Below, piece by piece: positions 1 through 7,376 of a stretch of 19,176 bases of DNA (position 1 is the stretch's first letter; every line of letters starts with the position of its first letter). The stretch comes from an uncultured Eubacteriales bacterium (GTDB taxonomy: Bacteria > Bacillota > Clostridia > Oscillospirales > Oscillospiraceae): NCBI GenBank assembly GCA_900548615.1, contig URKW01000032.1:1-19176 (forward strand). Reading direction: 5' to 3'. The translations under genes and the position numbers were made by a program. The notes beneath the pieces were generated by a model, which was given only the letters and a program-made list of their open reading frames with translations, searched no databases and had not been told where the DNA came from.

Positions 1-144
1 GTCGGCCGCATCCGCCGCGGCCTTTCGGCGCCCAAGGACGTTTACAATCGTTCGCTTGTGCTTTTCTGCTGCGCTGATCAGGTCCGCAAGGGGGCGGCAA
101 CGAATGCCGTGCAGATTGCCGAGCTGGTGTTCGGCTTATCCTAA
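1..144 (+). CDS. asd: Aspartate-semialdehyde dehydrogenase, C-terminal end (5' truncated by window)
   Basis: Frame 1 is open from the first base to TAA at 142-144 and encodes 47 residues. The end of the peptide contains RKGAATNAVQIAEL, the conserved C-terminal segment of bacterial aspartate-semialdehyde dehydrogenase (the VGRIR...RKGAATN class), preceded by VGRIRRGLSAP. The enzyme reduces aspartyl phosphate to aspartate semialdehyde in the cytoplasm, at the branch point of lysine/diaminopimelate, threonine and methionine synthesis. The catalytic Cys and the NADP-binding domain lie upstream of the window. It converges on the phosphonoacetate hydrolase gene, with a hairpin between them. Identification rests on one conserved segment, but that segment is characteristic. 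Confidence 0.8.
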   Translation, partial: VGRIRRGLSAPKDVYNRSLVLFCCADQVRKGAATNAVQIAELVFGLS

Positions 145-182
145 AACGCTTTTTAAGTGCAGAGAGCTTAAAGTCTTCAATG

Positions 183-216
183 GGCGGGCGGCGGATTTCT
201 TATCCGGCCGCCCGCC
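183..216. terminator. GC-rich hairpin between convergent asd and phnA
   Basis: GGCGGGCGGCGGAT (183-196) can pair with ATCCGGCCGCCCGCC (202-216) with one bulged base and a five-base loop. It sits in the 126 bp gap between two convergent stop codons, so it could end transcription from both sides. There is no clear T-run on either strand, so intrinsic termination is not certain. Nothing else was recognised in the gap. Confidence 0.5.
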
Positions 217-270
217 GGTCATTTCAGGTGCTCGCCCAAATATGGACGAATGGGCGACCGGGCACCGCTT

Positions 271-1518
271 TTAGTTTGTCCCGTTGATTAAATAGTCAAA
301 GATGTGGCGGTTGCGAAGCGCTTCTGCTGCTGCGCGTTCCTTATAGGCGTCATTGAGCGGCCGATTCAGAATGAAAGGAACTTCCATTTCATGAAGGCTC
401 CCGTGGGAGCGCAGGCGATGGCCCGAAAGCCCCTTCAGACCATGTTTGGAGCGGCTTGTGCCGATGCAGACGTGCTCCTTGGCGAGCACCACCACATCCG
501 CTTCGCGGTCCGGATAGAGCTCGAACATGCGCACCGCGCGTTCCTTGTCGACGGCAATGTCCACTTCCGGCAGGGCGGAAATGGTTTCGATAAGCTGTGC
601 CGTTGAAATGCTGCCTTTGCTCCAGACGCGGACCAGGCCGCCCAAGGCACCGTGGTGCGCGACGAAGGCATCCGTGATCGGGCAGATGACCACCGCTTCT
701 CCCTTGCCGAATTTGGCATCGAGAATATCCTGAAGCCAGAGAACATGAGGTTCGAGATTGTCGAGGCTCATGTCGCTCATGCCGTGGTCTGCGGTCAGCC
801 CCAGATTGATGTCTTCGGCGGCCAGAAGGCCAAAAAGAGCGTCGAGCTTTTGGTAGAACGCGAGCGCTTCAGGGGCTTCGGGCGCATAGCGGTGCTGCAC
901 AAAGTCGGTGAGCGAGAGGTACATGACTTCCGGACGGCGGTCACGAAGGAGCTTCAGGCCGGCCTGCAGCACGAAGAGAGAGAGCGCTGCAGAATATTTG
1001 CCGGGCTGGGGTTCGCCGACATAGGTGAGCACATTGTCAATGCCGTTTTCTTCGATCGTGCATTGATCCGCGTACTCGGCCGAAAAGGAGATATTGCCGC
1101 GCGTCAGATCGAGATCCTTTTGGAGCTGCCGGCGAAGTTTGTCTTTGGCAGTAATGGAGACCACGCGGGCGCCGGCATCGGCAAACCCCGAAAGAATGGT
1201 CTGTGCCATAAGCAGCTTGGGATCGGTCATGACAACCGGTTCCCAAGTTTTCGTGTCAAGGTAATAATTGCCGGAAATACCGTGCTGCGACACGGGAACG
1301 CCCGTGATGATGGACATGTTGTTGGGGCAGGTGAAGGCCGGTACGGAGGACTGGGCAGTGCCGGCGAATCCTTCCCGGATGAAACGCGCGATGTTTGGGA
1401 GCTCCCCGCGGGAGAGGTAGCGCGCGAGATAGCTCGGATCCGAGCCGTCGATGCAGACGGCAACGCAGGGGCGCAGCGGACGGCGATAGTGAATGTGATT
1501 GATGGCAAGCAATGACAT
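271..1518 (-). CDS. phnA: Phosphonoacetate hydrolase (alkaline phosphatase superfamily)
   Basis: 415 residues. The family cleaves the C-P bond of phosphonoacetate to acetate and phosphate, using a two-metal site of the alkaline phosphatase/nucleotide pyrophosphatase type; it is the last step of the PhnW-PhnY-PhnA route for 2-aminoethylphosphonate. Visible site residues fit the family order: Asp24 (CIDGSD), nucleophile Thr63 (FTCPNN), Asp205 and His209 (SLTDFVQHR), Asp244-His245 (TADHGMSD) and a late His372 (SHGSLHEMEVPF). TAKDKLRR and ISGNYYLD are also family-like. The ATG at 1518 has AGGA 8-9 bases upstream. It lies 34 bases downstream of oppF on the same strand, so co-transcription is possible. 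Codon use (GAA for Glu, mixed Leu codons) matches the 3' end of oppF but not the arginine genes. The generic alternative is another phosphodiesterase of the same fold. Confidence 0.85.
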   Translation of the reverse strand: MSLLAINHIHYRRPLRPCVAVCIDGSDPSYLARYLSRGELPNIARFIREGFAGTAQSSVPAFTCPNNMSIITGVPVSQHGISGNYYLDTKTWEPVVMTDPKLLMAQTILSGFADAGARVVSITAKDKLRRQLQKDLDLTRGNISFSAEYADQCTIEENGIDNVLTYVGEPQPGKYSAALSLFVLQAGLKLLRDRRPEVMYLSLTDFVQHRYAPEAPEALAFYQKLDALFGLLAAEDINLGLTADHGMSDMSLDNLEPHVLWLQDILDAKFGKGEAVVICPITDAFVAHHGALGGLVRVWSKGSISTAQLIETISALPEVDIAVDKERAVRMFELYPDREADVVVLAKEHVCIGTSRSKHGLKGLSGHRLRSHGSLHEMEVPFILNRPLNDAYKERAAAEALRNRHIFDYLINGTN

Positions 1519-1552
1519 AAATGAATTCCTGAATCAGAAAGGACTGGGTTTT

Positions 1553-2344
1553 TTAGGCACGGGTACTGGCCATGCGGTTGGCTTCAATGAGTTTTTGGGT
1601 ATAGGGATGCTGCGGGCGGTTCATGACTGCTTCGGCGGGTCCGTATTCCACGATGCTTCCTCGATAGACCACGGCGATCTTTGTGGAGATATGCTCGACA
1701 ACGTCCAAGTCGTGGCTGATGAAGAACATCGCAAAGCGGCGTTCCTGCTGCAGACGGTGCAGGGTGAGGAGGACCTGCACCTGTACCGTCGGATCCAGAG
1801 CAGAGACAATTTCGTCACAGATGAGCAGATCGGGGTGCGAAAGGATTCCGCGTGCGATGCATACACGCTGGCGCTGGCCGCCGGACAGCTCCGGCGGATA
1901 CTTGTCCAGATAGCTCTCCTCCATGCCCACGTAGTACAGCTGAAAGGCGGCTTCTGCCCGCAGACTGCCCCGGGGCGGCTTCATATGGTGAATGGCCATG
2001 GGCTCGGCGATGATCTCCGCCGCCGTCATGCGGGGATTCAGGCTGGAGGTGGAGTCCTGAAAGATCAGCTGGCGCTCCGCCTCCAACCGGCGGCGGTTGG
2101 CACGGTACTGGGCGGCATCGCAGGTGTCGATGCCGTCATAATAGATATGTCCCGCCGTGGGGCGGTACACGTTCATGATGCAGCGGGCCACGGTGGATTT
2201 GCCGCAGCCGCTCTCCCCCACCAGTCCCAATATCTCGCCCTGCTTCAGCTGGAAGGACACGTCGTCCACCGCCCGAAGTGTCTGCCTGCCCGGCAGGGGA
2301 AAGCAGTGGGTCAGGTGCTGCACGTCCAGCAGGATATCAGACAT
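1553..2344 (-). CDS. oppF: Peptide/nickel-type ABC importer ATPase (OppF/DppF-like)
   Basis: 263 residues; one of the two cytoplasmic ATPases that power an oligopeptide/nickel-family importer. All ABC motifs are intact: Walker A GESGCGKST (43-51), Q-loop FQD (95-97), signature LSGGQRQR (153-160), Walker B LLICDE (173-178, with Ile where most relatives have Pro in the next position), and H-loop ISHD. It is shorter than classical OppF (about 310-330) and lacks the usual Cys-rich C-terminal extension. The start overlaps the oppD stop in ATGTCTGA, indicating translational coupling. Oddity: up to the signature motif, 9 of 10 Glu codons are GAG; after it, 5 of 6 are GAA, and Val changes from GTG to GTA/GTC/GTT. 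The gene may therefore be a hybrid of two sources (see findings). Confidence 0.85.
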   Translation of the reverse strand: MSDILLDVQHLTHCFPLPGRQTLRAVDDVSFQLKQGEILGLVGESGCGKSTVARCIMNVYRPTAGHIYYDGIDTCDAAQYRANRRRLEAERQLIFQDSTSSLNPRMTAAEIIAEPMAIHHMKPPRGSLRAEAAFQLYYVGMEESYLDKYPPELSGGQRQRVCIARGILSHPDLLICDEIVSALDPTVQVQVLLTLHRLQQERRFAMFFISHDLDVVEHISTKIAVVYRGSIVEYGPAEAVMNRPQHPYTQKLIEANRMASTRA

Positions 2345-3350
2345 AGTGCTCTTCTCCTTCCGGCAAGGGCGCCAGCTGGGGCGCTCTGGGATCCAGCAGC
2401 CACGTGGCCGCGTAGTGGGTATCGCTGACGGGGAACATGGGGGGCTGCTGCTGGTAGTCGATGGCCAGCGCCTGGGGATTGCGGCAGGCGAAGGCGTCGC
2501 CCTCCGGCGGGTCGATGAGGGTGGGCGGCATGCCGGGAATGGTGTGCAGCGCCCCGTGGCGCTTAGCCAGCGCCGGGAGCGAGCGCAGCAGCCCCTTGGT
2601 ATAGGGATGGCGGGGATCGTAATAGACCTCCTCCGCCGTGCCGATCTCCACGATGCGTCCGGCGTACATGATGGCCACCCGGTCAGCCGCCCGCGCCACC
2701 ACGCCCAGGTCGTGGGACACCAGAATGGTGGAGGTATACAGCCGCTGCTGGATATCCCGCAGCAGATCCAGTATCTGGGCCTGCACCGTTACATCCAGCG
2801 CCGTGGTAGGCTCGTCCGCCAGCAGAATTTTCGGCTCGTCTGCCAGCGCCATGGCCATCAGGCACCGCTGCCGCTGGCCGCCGGACAGCTGATGGGGGTA
2901 CTGCACTCCCTGCTGTGGCTCCACGCCCACCAGCGCCAGCAGCTCCGCCACACGGCTGTCCACGGCGGAGCGCTCCATGCGGCCCCTATGGGTGCGGACA
3001 GCCTCGGCGATCTGCCTGCCCACCGGCATGGCGGGATCCAGCGCCGTCAGTGGATCCTGAAAGATCATGGAGAACACCTTGCCCCGCAGGCGGCGCATAT
3101 CCCGCTCCCGGTAGGTGGTAATGTCCACTCCGTTTACGGTGATGCTGCCGGAGGTGATGCGGGCGTTCTGGGGCAGCAGCTTCATGATGGAGCGGCACAG
3201 CATGCTCTTGCCGCAGCCGCTCTCCCCCACCAGCGCCAGCACCTCGCCCTCGTGGAGTGTCAGGCTCACGTCCCGCACGGCCTGCACCGTCCCGGAAGGT
3301 GTGTCCAGACACACGGAGAGATGGTCGATATTCAATAATGTGTTTTCCAT
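2337..3350 (-). CDS. oppD: Peptide/nickel-type ABC importer ATPase (OppD/DppD-like)
   Basis: 337 residues from the ATG at 3350. An in-frame ATG at 3434 adds 28 residues with no homology-like character, translated from the repeat element, so the internal start is preferred; the ribosome site is weak. Motifs: Walker A GESGCGKSM (42-50), Q-loop MIFQDP, signature LSGGQRQRC (155-163), Walker B ILLADEP (175-181), H-loop VSHD (His213), then the C-terminal OppD-type region RHPYTKGLLRSLP...IPGMPPTL. The Cys cluster usual near this end is reduced to FACRNP. It pairs with OppF as the ATPase heterodimer of the importer. Upstream, where oppB and oppC permease genes normally sit, there is only a repeat element; the binding protein is 530 bp away. 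Confidence 0.87.
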   Translation of the reverse strand: MENTLLNIDHLSVCLDTPSGTVQAVRDVSLTLHEGEVLALVGESGCGKSMLCRSIMKLLPQNARITSGSITVNGVDITTYRERDMRRLRGKVFSMIFQDPLTALDPAMPVGRQIAEAVRTHRGRMERSAVDSRVAELLALVGVEPQQGVQYPHQLSGGQRQRCLMAMALADEPKILLADEPTTALDVTVQAQILDLLRDIQQRLYTSTILVSHDLGVVARAADRVAIMYAGRIVEIGTAEEVYYDPRHPYTKGLLRSLPALAKRHGALHTIPGMPPTLIDPPEGDAFACRNPQALAIDYQQQPPMFPVSDTHYAATWLLDPRAPQLAPLPEGEEHYV

Positions 3351-3395
3351 GGTGTTCACCAGCCTTTTGGTGGAGTTTCGTCCCCTCGGGGACGA

Positions 3396-3425
3396 CCTAC
3401 TTTTGTCAACAGTGACAAAAGTAGG
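3396..3425. repeat. Perfect 13-bp palindrome, left arm of the element
   Basis: CCTACTTTTGTCA (3396-3408) is the exact reverse complement of TGACAAAAGTAGG (3413-3425), with a four-base loop. A second perfect hairpin, GAAGGAACC/GGTTCCTTC (3437-3445 and 3449-3457), follows directly. Confidence 0.8.
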
Positions 3426-3557
3426 CAAAAACACCGGAAGGAACCTCCGGTTCCTTCACTTCCGGGCGTGCTATAATGTGTACGTAATTGTCAATGCCTA
3501 CCGCACGATCACAGGGGTTTTCCTTTTTCGCTTCGTAAAAGGATCGTCTCTGCTCCA

Positions 3558-3631
3558 GCGCCGCTGCCGCTGATTCCTACGCCGAACAACGCTTCAGTGT
3601 CTACCGTTGAGATTGTCAGCGGCAGCGGCGC
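3558..3631. repeat. 16-bp perfect inverted repeat with 42-base spacer
   Basis: GCGCCGCTGCCGCTGA (3558-3573) pairs exactly with TCAGCGGCAGCGGCGC (3616-3631). It forms the centre of the terminal-inverted-repeat element. In RNA it would make a long, stable stem from either strand. Confidence 0.8.
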
Positions 3632-3732
3632 AAGAGGAAAGTCGATGCGTCATACGCAGCGAAATCAACTGTGTTCCGTGACCGCGTGGTAAAAGGCCGC
3701 AAATTTCAAAAGAGGCATAGCGTGCAGGAAGT

Positions 3733-3794
3733 TTTGAAACCTACGGTTTCAAATGGCGTTTTGGGGTACTTTTGCCGCCACGGGCAAAAGTACC
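3733..3794. repeat. Two perfect palindromes, right arm of the element
   Basis: TTTGAAACC/GGTTTCAAA (3733-3741 and 3745-3753, three-base loop) is followed by GGTACTTTTGCC/GGCAAAAGTACC (3765-3776 and 3783-3794, six-base loop). The second is the counterpart of the left-end TACTTTTG hairpin. Confidence 0.8.
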
Positions 3795-3833
3795 TCGCGC
3801 CGGAGGGCGAAATCTCTTAATAACACGGCGATA

Positions 3834-3853
3834 GCCCCCTCATACGAGGGGGC
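3834..3853 (-). terminator. GC hairpin just downstream of the binding-protein gene
   Basis: GCCCCCTC (3834-3841) pairs with GAGGGGGC (3846-3853), loop ATAC. It lies 27 bases past the stop of the binding-protein gene on its strand. No T-run follows, so it could be a weak terminator or a 3'-end stabiliser that separates this gene from oppD. Confidence 0.45.
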
Positions 3854-3880
3854 CGGGAGGACGCCGCAAAGAGAGGGGGA

Positions 3881-5440
3881 TCAGACCGTCCAATCACAGA
3901 TATTCCAGAAAATGCCCACGCCGTGATGGCCCAGCACTGTGTCGGGGGTAATGCCCTGAATTTTGTCCGCCGCCACGTAGATGGCGTCGATGTAGCAGAA
4001 GAAGGTATAGGCCGGAGCCGCCGCCAGCGCCTGCTGGAATTCGGCGTAGGCCGCCGCCCGCTCTGCGGGATCGTCGGTCTGGCGGGCCTTGGTCAACGCC
4101 TCGTCCACCTGTGCGTTGGAGTAGCCGGAGTAGTTGGCGCCCTTGTCGGTGCCGAACACCTTATAGGTGTGGTCGTCGGCGTCAAAGGGGGAGCCCCAGC
4201 CGATGATGCAGCACTCCTGCCCGCCCCAGTCGATGCCCTCGGCGGGGATGGCGGCCTGCACGTCAAGGCCGATGGAGCGCAGCTGCTGGGCCGCGGCCTG
4301 CGCCATGTCGATGCGCACCTGATCGTCCGGCGAAGCGTTGATGGTAAAGCCGATGCGCTGGCCGCTGCGCTGCCAGAAGCCCTCGCTGTCTTTGGTGCAG
4401 TCTGCCTCGGTCAGCAGCTGCTCAGCACGGGCGGGATCATAGCCCCAGCGCTCCACGTCGGGATCGTTGTAGATGTTCCGCTGCAAGGGACTGTAGGCCA
4501 CCTCGCCCCGGCCCAGCAGCACCGCGTCCACGATGGCCTGCCGGTCGATAGCGCAGCTGATGGCGGGGATCAGGTCGGCGTTCTCCTGCCAGTAGGTATT
4601 GTTGAAGTTATACAGGATGCCCCGGTAGTCGGAGGTGGTCATGTCATAGACGGTATAACCCGCTTTCCCTTCAAAGGACGCGGCGTCCTTGGGGGTCACC
4701 TGCGCCAGATCCAGCTCGCCGGTTTGCAGCTGCATGGCCTTGGCGTTGGAATCGGTGACGATCTTGAACACGATGGTGTCGATGTTGGCCGCTCCCGCGA
4801 AATAGTCGGGATTCTTCACCAGCGTAATGGACTGGCCCACGTCCCAGCTCTCCAGCTTATAAGGCCCGGTGCCCACCGGAGCCCGGAAGAAATCGGAGGT
4901 CTGCATGTCCTCCCCCTCCAGCAGATGCTGAGGCAGGATGGCCATGGTCATGTACTCCAGAAACGCCGTGTTGACGGCGGACAGGGTAAAGGACACCGTG
5001 TGGTCGTCGATGACGGTGATATCTGTCACATCCTCGTAGTTGGGGGCGTTCTCGGAGCCGTTGTCGGGATCCATGATGGCCTCATAGGTGAACTTCACAT
5101 CCTCGGCGGTGAAGGGCTGGCCGTCGTGCCAGGTAACGCCCTGCGCCAGATAGAAGGTATAGGTCAGCGTGTCGGGGTCGTAATCCCAGCGCTCCGCCAG
5201 ACGGGGAATGACCTGTCCGTCGCCGTCGTGGTCGGTAAGGCCGTCGAACAGCAGCACATTGATCTCGCCGTGCTCGTCCATGGCGGGGTTGATGCGGGTA
5301 TAGTCGCCGCTGCCGTACACCAGCGTGGAGCCGCCGCTCTGGGCGTCGTTCCCGTCGGTATTGTCTCCGCCGCAGGCCGCCAGCGTCAGCAGCATGGCAA
5401 GCGCCAGCACCAGCGCGGCCAGTCGTTTCATCATGGTCAT
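3881..5440 (-). CDS. Peptide/nickel-type ABC importer substrate-binding lipoprotein
   Basis: 519 residues from the ATG at 5440, chosen because AAAGGA lies about 10 bases upstream and because the protein then begins with a clean signal peptide. A start at 5569 would add 43 residues in front of it. The signal peptide has a KR n-region, a Leu/Ala core and the lipobox LAAC, with Cys23 as lipidation site, followed by a Gly/Asn/Asp-rich linker. The mature part has family 5 solute-binding features: FDGLTDHDGDGQVIPRLAERW, YTFYLAQGVTWHDGQPFTAEDVKFTYEA split across the first 200 residues, and GTGPYKL. It should deliver peptides or a metal chelate to a membrane permease, but no permease gene is adjacent; oppD and oppF follow after 530 bp. 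It has its own promoter and follows the argF terminator, so it is probably a separate transcription unit. Substrate unknown. Confidence 0.87.
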   Translation of the reverse strand: MTMMKRLAALVLALAMLLTLAACGGDNTDGNDAQSGGSTLVYGSGDYTRINPAMDEHGEINVLLFDGLTDHDGDGQVIPRLAERWDYDPDTLTYTFYLAQGVTWHDGQPFTAEDVKFTYEAIMDPDNGSENAPNYEDVTDITVIDDHTVSFTLSAVNTAFLEYMTMAILPQHLLEGEDMQTSDFFRAPVGTGPYKLESWDVGQSITLVKNPDYFAGAANIDTIVFKIVTDSNAKAMQLQTGELDLAQVTPKDAASFEGKAGYTVYDMTTSDYRGILYNFNNTYWQENADLIPAISCAIDRQAIVDAVLLGRGEVAYSPLQRNIYNDPDVERWGYDPARAEQLLTEADCTKDSEGFWQRSGQRIGFTINASPDDQVRIDMAQAAAQQLRSIGLDVQAAIPAEGIDWGGQECCIIGWGSPFDADDHTYKVFGTDKGANYSGYSNAQVDEALTKARQTDDPAERAAAYAEFQQALAAAPAYTFFCYIDAIYVAADKIQGITPDTVLGHHGVGIFWNICDWTV

Positions 5441-5476
5441 GGGTGTGATTTCCTTTCTCTCGTGGTTTCTGTGCCC

Positions 5477-5505
5477 AGCATAGCAGATATTCCTCCGCCC
5501 CGCAA
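5477..5505 (-). promoter_or_regulatory. Probable sigma-A promoter of the binding-protein gene
   Basis: On the minus strand TTGCGG (5500-5505) and TATGCT (5477-5482) are separated by 17 bases and lie about 37 bases upstream of the start codon. Four of six bases match consensus in each box. The argF terminator lies just upstream, so a new promoter is expected here. Confidence 0.55.
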
Positions 5506-5555
5506 GCCGGGTGGGGGGATATAATTTTGTCTGCGCCGCCATTCTCAGAACGGCC

Positions 5556-5583
5556 AAAAGCCGCGGCATACGCGCCGCGGCTT
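5556..5583 (-). terminator. Intrinsic terminator after argF
   Basis: AAGCCGCGGC (5558-5567) and GCCGCGGCTT (5574-5583) form a perfect 10-bp stem with a six-base loop. Read on the minus strand, the stem is followed by TTTTGG. It lies 43 bases after the argF stop and closes the arginine unit. Confidence 0.75.
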
Positions 5584-5626
5584 CCAGCGAAAGGAAATGA
5601 AAGAAGATAGCAGTTTCAGTGGGCCG

Positions 5627-6619
5627 TTATCCGGCCAGTGTGGCGGCCATGACCGCCTTGATGGTGTGCATGCGGTTCTCCGCCTCGTCAAAGACGATGG
5701 ACTGGGGCCCCTCAAACACCTCGTCGGTAACCTCCATGGCGTCGCGGCCGAAGGCCTCGCCCATCTCCTTGCCCACGATGGTCTTGTGGTCGTGGAAGGC
5801 GGGCAGGCAGTGCATGAACACGGCCTTTTCCCCGGCCTGCGCCATCAGCTGGGCATTCACCTGATAGGGAGCCAGATCGGCGATACGCTCTTTCCACACC
5901 TCCACCGGCTCGCCCATAGAGACCCACACATCGGTATAGACCACGTCGGCGCCCTGCACGGCCTTGGCGGGATCGGTCTGGAACTCCAGCGTAGCGCCGG
6001 TCTCCATGGCGATGGCCTGACATTCGGCGATCAGCGCCGCGTCGGGGAAATACTTCTCCGGTGCGCAGGCCACAAAGTGCATGCCCATCTTGGCGCAGCC
6101 CACCATCAGGGAGTTGCCCATGTTGTACCGGGCGTCGCCCATGTACACCAGCTTCTTGCCCTTCAGGCCGCCGCAGTGCTCCTGAATAGTCAGGAAGTCC
6201 GCCAGGATCTGGGTGGGATGGAACTCGTTGGTCAGGCCGTTCCACACGGGAACGTCGGCATACTGGGCCAGCTCCTCCACGATGCTCTGGCCGAAGCCAC
6301 GGTACTCGATGCCGTCAAACATACGGCTGAGAACGCGGGCGGTGTCGGCGATGCTCTCCTTCTTGCCGATCTGAGAGCCGGTGGGGTCAAGATACGTAAC
6401 GCCCATGCCCAGATCGTGGCCCGCCACCTCAAAGGCACAGCGGGTACGGGTGCTGGTCTTTTCAAAAATCAGGGCGATGTTCTTGCCCTGACACAGCGCG
6501 TGGGGAATACCGGCCTTTTTCTTGGCCTTCAAATCAGCCGCCAGCTCCAGAAGATAGGCGATCTCCTCCGGGGTGAAGTCCAGCAGTTTCAGAAAATCCT
6601 TGTTTTTCAGACAGATCAT
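5627..6619 (-). CDS. argF: Ornithine carbamoyltransferase
   Basis: 330 residues, the usual size. It makes citrulline from ornithine and carbamoyl phosphate in the cytoplasm. Motifs: carbamoyl-phosphate site STRTR (56-60), HPTQ (134-137), the ornithine-loop motif DVWVSMG (230-236) and the catalytic HCLP (270-273). The start at 6619 has AGGAAGGAG 8 bases upstream. A start at 6682 would add 21 residues and run into the upstream permease gene, so it is rejected. It is the last gene of the arginine unit, 28 bases after the permease, and is followed by a terminator. A catabolic ArcB role cannot be excluded by sequence alone, but linkage to argG and argH argues for synthesis. Confidence 0.93.
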   Translation of the reverse strand: MICLKNKDFLKLLDFTPEEIAYLLELAADLKAKKKAGIPHALCQGKNIALIFEKTSTRTRCAFEVAGHDLGMGVTYLDPTGSQIGKKESIADTARVLSRMFDGIEYRGFGQSIVEELAQYADVPVWNGLTNEFHPTQILADFLTIQEHCGGLKGKKLVYMGDARYNMGNSLMVGCAKMGMHFVACAPEKYFPDAALIAECQAIAMETGATLEFQTDPAKAVQGADVVYTDVWVSMGEPVEVWKERIADLAPYQVNAQLMAQAGEKAVFMHCLPAFHDHKTIVGKEMGEAFGRDAMEVTDEVFEGPQSIVFDEAENRMHTIKAVMAATLAG

Positions 6620-6647
6620 ACGAATGCTCCTTCCTAGTATGTCGGGG

Positions 6648-7376
6648 TCAGTGCCGGTCGCCCTTATGCAGACGTTTTTCAAACCGGCCCAGCAGCCATG
6701 TCAGCGCCACCACGATGATGAGGTACGTCAGTGCCACCACCATCAGGGGGTTGAACGCGTCAAAGGTGTTGTTGCGGATCAGGTTGCCCGCTCTCGTCAG
6801 ATCCTGCACGGCCACGTAGCCGGCCACGGCGGTCTCCTTCAAAAGAGCGATCATTTCGTTGCCGATGGCAGGCAGGATGTTCTTCATGGCCTGGGGCAGG
6901 ATCACGTGGATGGTGGTCTGGATGCGGGACATGCCCAGCGACCGGCCCGCCTCCATCTGGCCCGCGTCCACCGCGCCGATGCCGCTGCGCATCAGCTCGG
7001 CCATATACGCGCCGGAGTTGATGCCGAAGGTGACGATGCCCACGGCGATACCGCCGCCGACGCCGCTGGCGGACTTCATGATGACGAAGTAGAAGATCAG
7101 CAGCAGCACCACCACGGGGATACCCCGGATAACGGTGGTGTAGATGTCACACAGCACGCACAGAGGCTTCATGGCAGGGTTTCCCTCGCCGCAGTATTTG
7201 ATGATGGCCACCAGCGCACCGATGACGATACCGATGCACAGTGCGCCCAGCGTGATGATGGCGGTATTGCGCAGGCCCTCCACCAGCATCATATAGCGGT
7301 CATCCTCTAAAAATGTAGAGGCAAGCTTTGCGCCCCAGTTGGTAAAGAATTGACCGATGGCGGTAAAAATGTTCAT
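6648..7376 (-). CDS. Polar amino-acid ABC importer permease (HisM/GlnP family)
   Basis: 242 residues, integral membrane. Hydrophobic segments start around 40 and alternate to the C-terminus. The loop EAGRSLGMSRIQTTIHVILP, near residues 145-165, is the EAA motif that docks the ATPase, and RGIPVVVLLLIFYF is typical of the family's early membrane segment. The start has AAGGAG 8-9 bases upstream. It sits between the binding lipoprotein and argF, so arginine, ornithine, citrulline or a related amino acid is the likely substrate (inference). No GlnQ-type ATPase gene lies in the window, so the transporter must borrow one or the gene is elsewhere. Confidence 0.9.
   Translation of the reverse strand: MNIFTAIGQFFTNWGAKLASTFLEDDRYMMLVEGLRNTAIITLGALCIGIVIGALVAIIKYCGEGNPAMKPLCVLCDIYTTVIRGIPVVVLLLIFYFVIMKSASGVGGGIAVGIVTFGINSGAYMAELMRSGIGAVDAGQMEAGRSLGMSRIQTTIHVILPQAMKNILPAIGNEMIALLKETAVAGYVAVQDLTRAGNLIRNNTFDAFNPLMVVALTYLIIVVALTWLLGRFEKRLHKGDRH

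Larger units (their letters stand above)
3373..3816. repeat. ~444 bp intergenic element with imperfect terminal inverted repeats
   Basis: This fills most of the 530 bp gene-free gap between oppD and the binding-protein gene. The left end (3373-3435) and the reverse complement of the right end (3755-3816) align along their length. Both run GAG(A)TTTCG, a C-rich stretch, a TACTTTTG hairpin ending in CAAAAGTA, then CAAAA-CACC or CAAAACGCC. I judge them clearly related but not identical. The interior is packed with further perfect palindromes. No open frame inside resembles a transposase. It resembles a MITE or composite REP-type element of the kind scattered in Oscillospiraceae genomes; that comparison is from general knowledge. 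I saw no target-site duplication. Confidence 0.6.

Noticed and set aside
1872..2890. 19-base direct repeat exactly 1000 bases apart as a possible duplication
   Set aside because: It encodes the same conserved ABC signature motif in oppF and oppD; flanking sequence is not duplicated and the round distance is coincidence.
3472..3505. TATAAT on the plus strand (3472-3477) and TTGACA on the minus strand nearby, as promoters in the repeat element
   Set aside because: The minus-strand TTGACA has no -10 at 15-19 bases, and the plus-strand TATAAT has no convincing -35 and no gene downstream. They could be remnants of promoters in the element, but I cannot support either as the oppD promoter.
3923..5524. 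Long open frame (533 codons) on the plus strand
   Set aside because: It is antisense to the binding lipoprotein gene, has a His/Gly/Val-rich composition typical of the reverse frame of GC-rich genes, and shows no domain or ribosome site. The same holds for long plus-strand frames opposite oppF, oppD, argF, argH and argG, and minus-strand frames opposite dinB and DUF4317.
5519..5525. ATATAAT near the binding-protein gene as a promoter
   Set aside because: It reads as a -10 only on the plus strand, where no gene follows. The minus-strand pair at 5477-5505 fits better.
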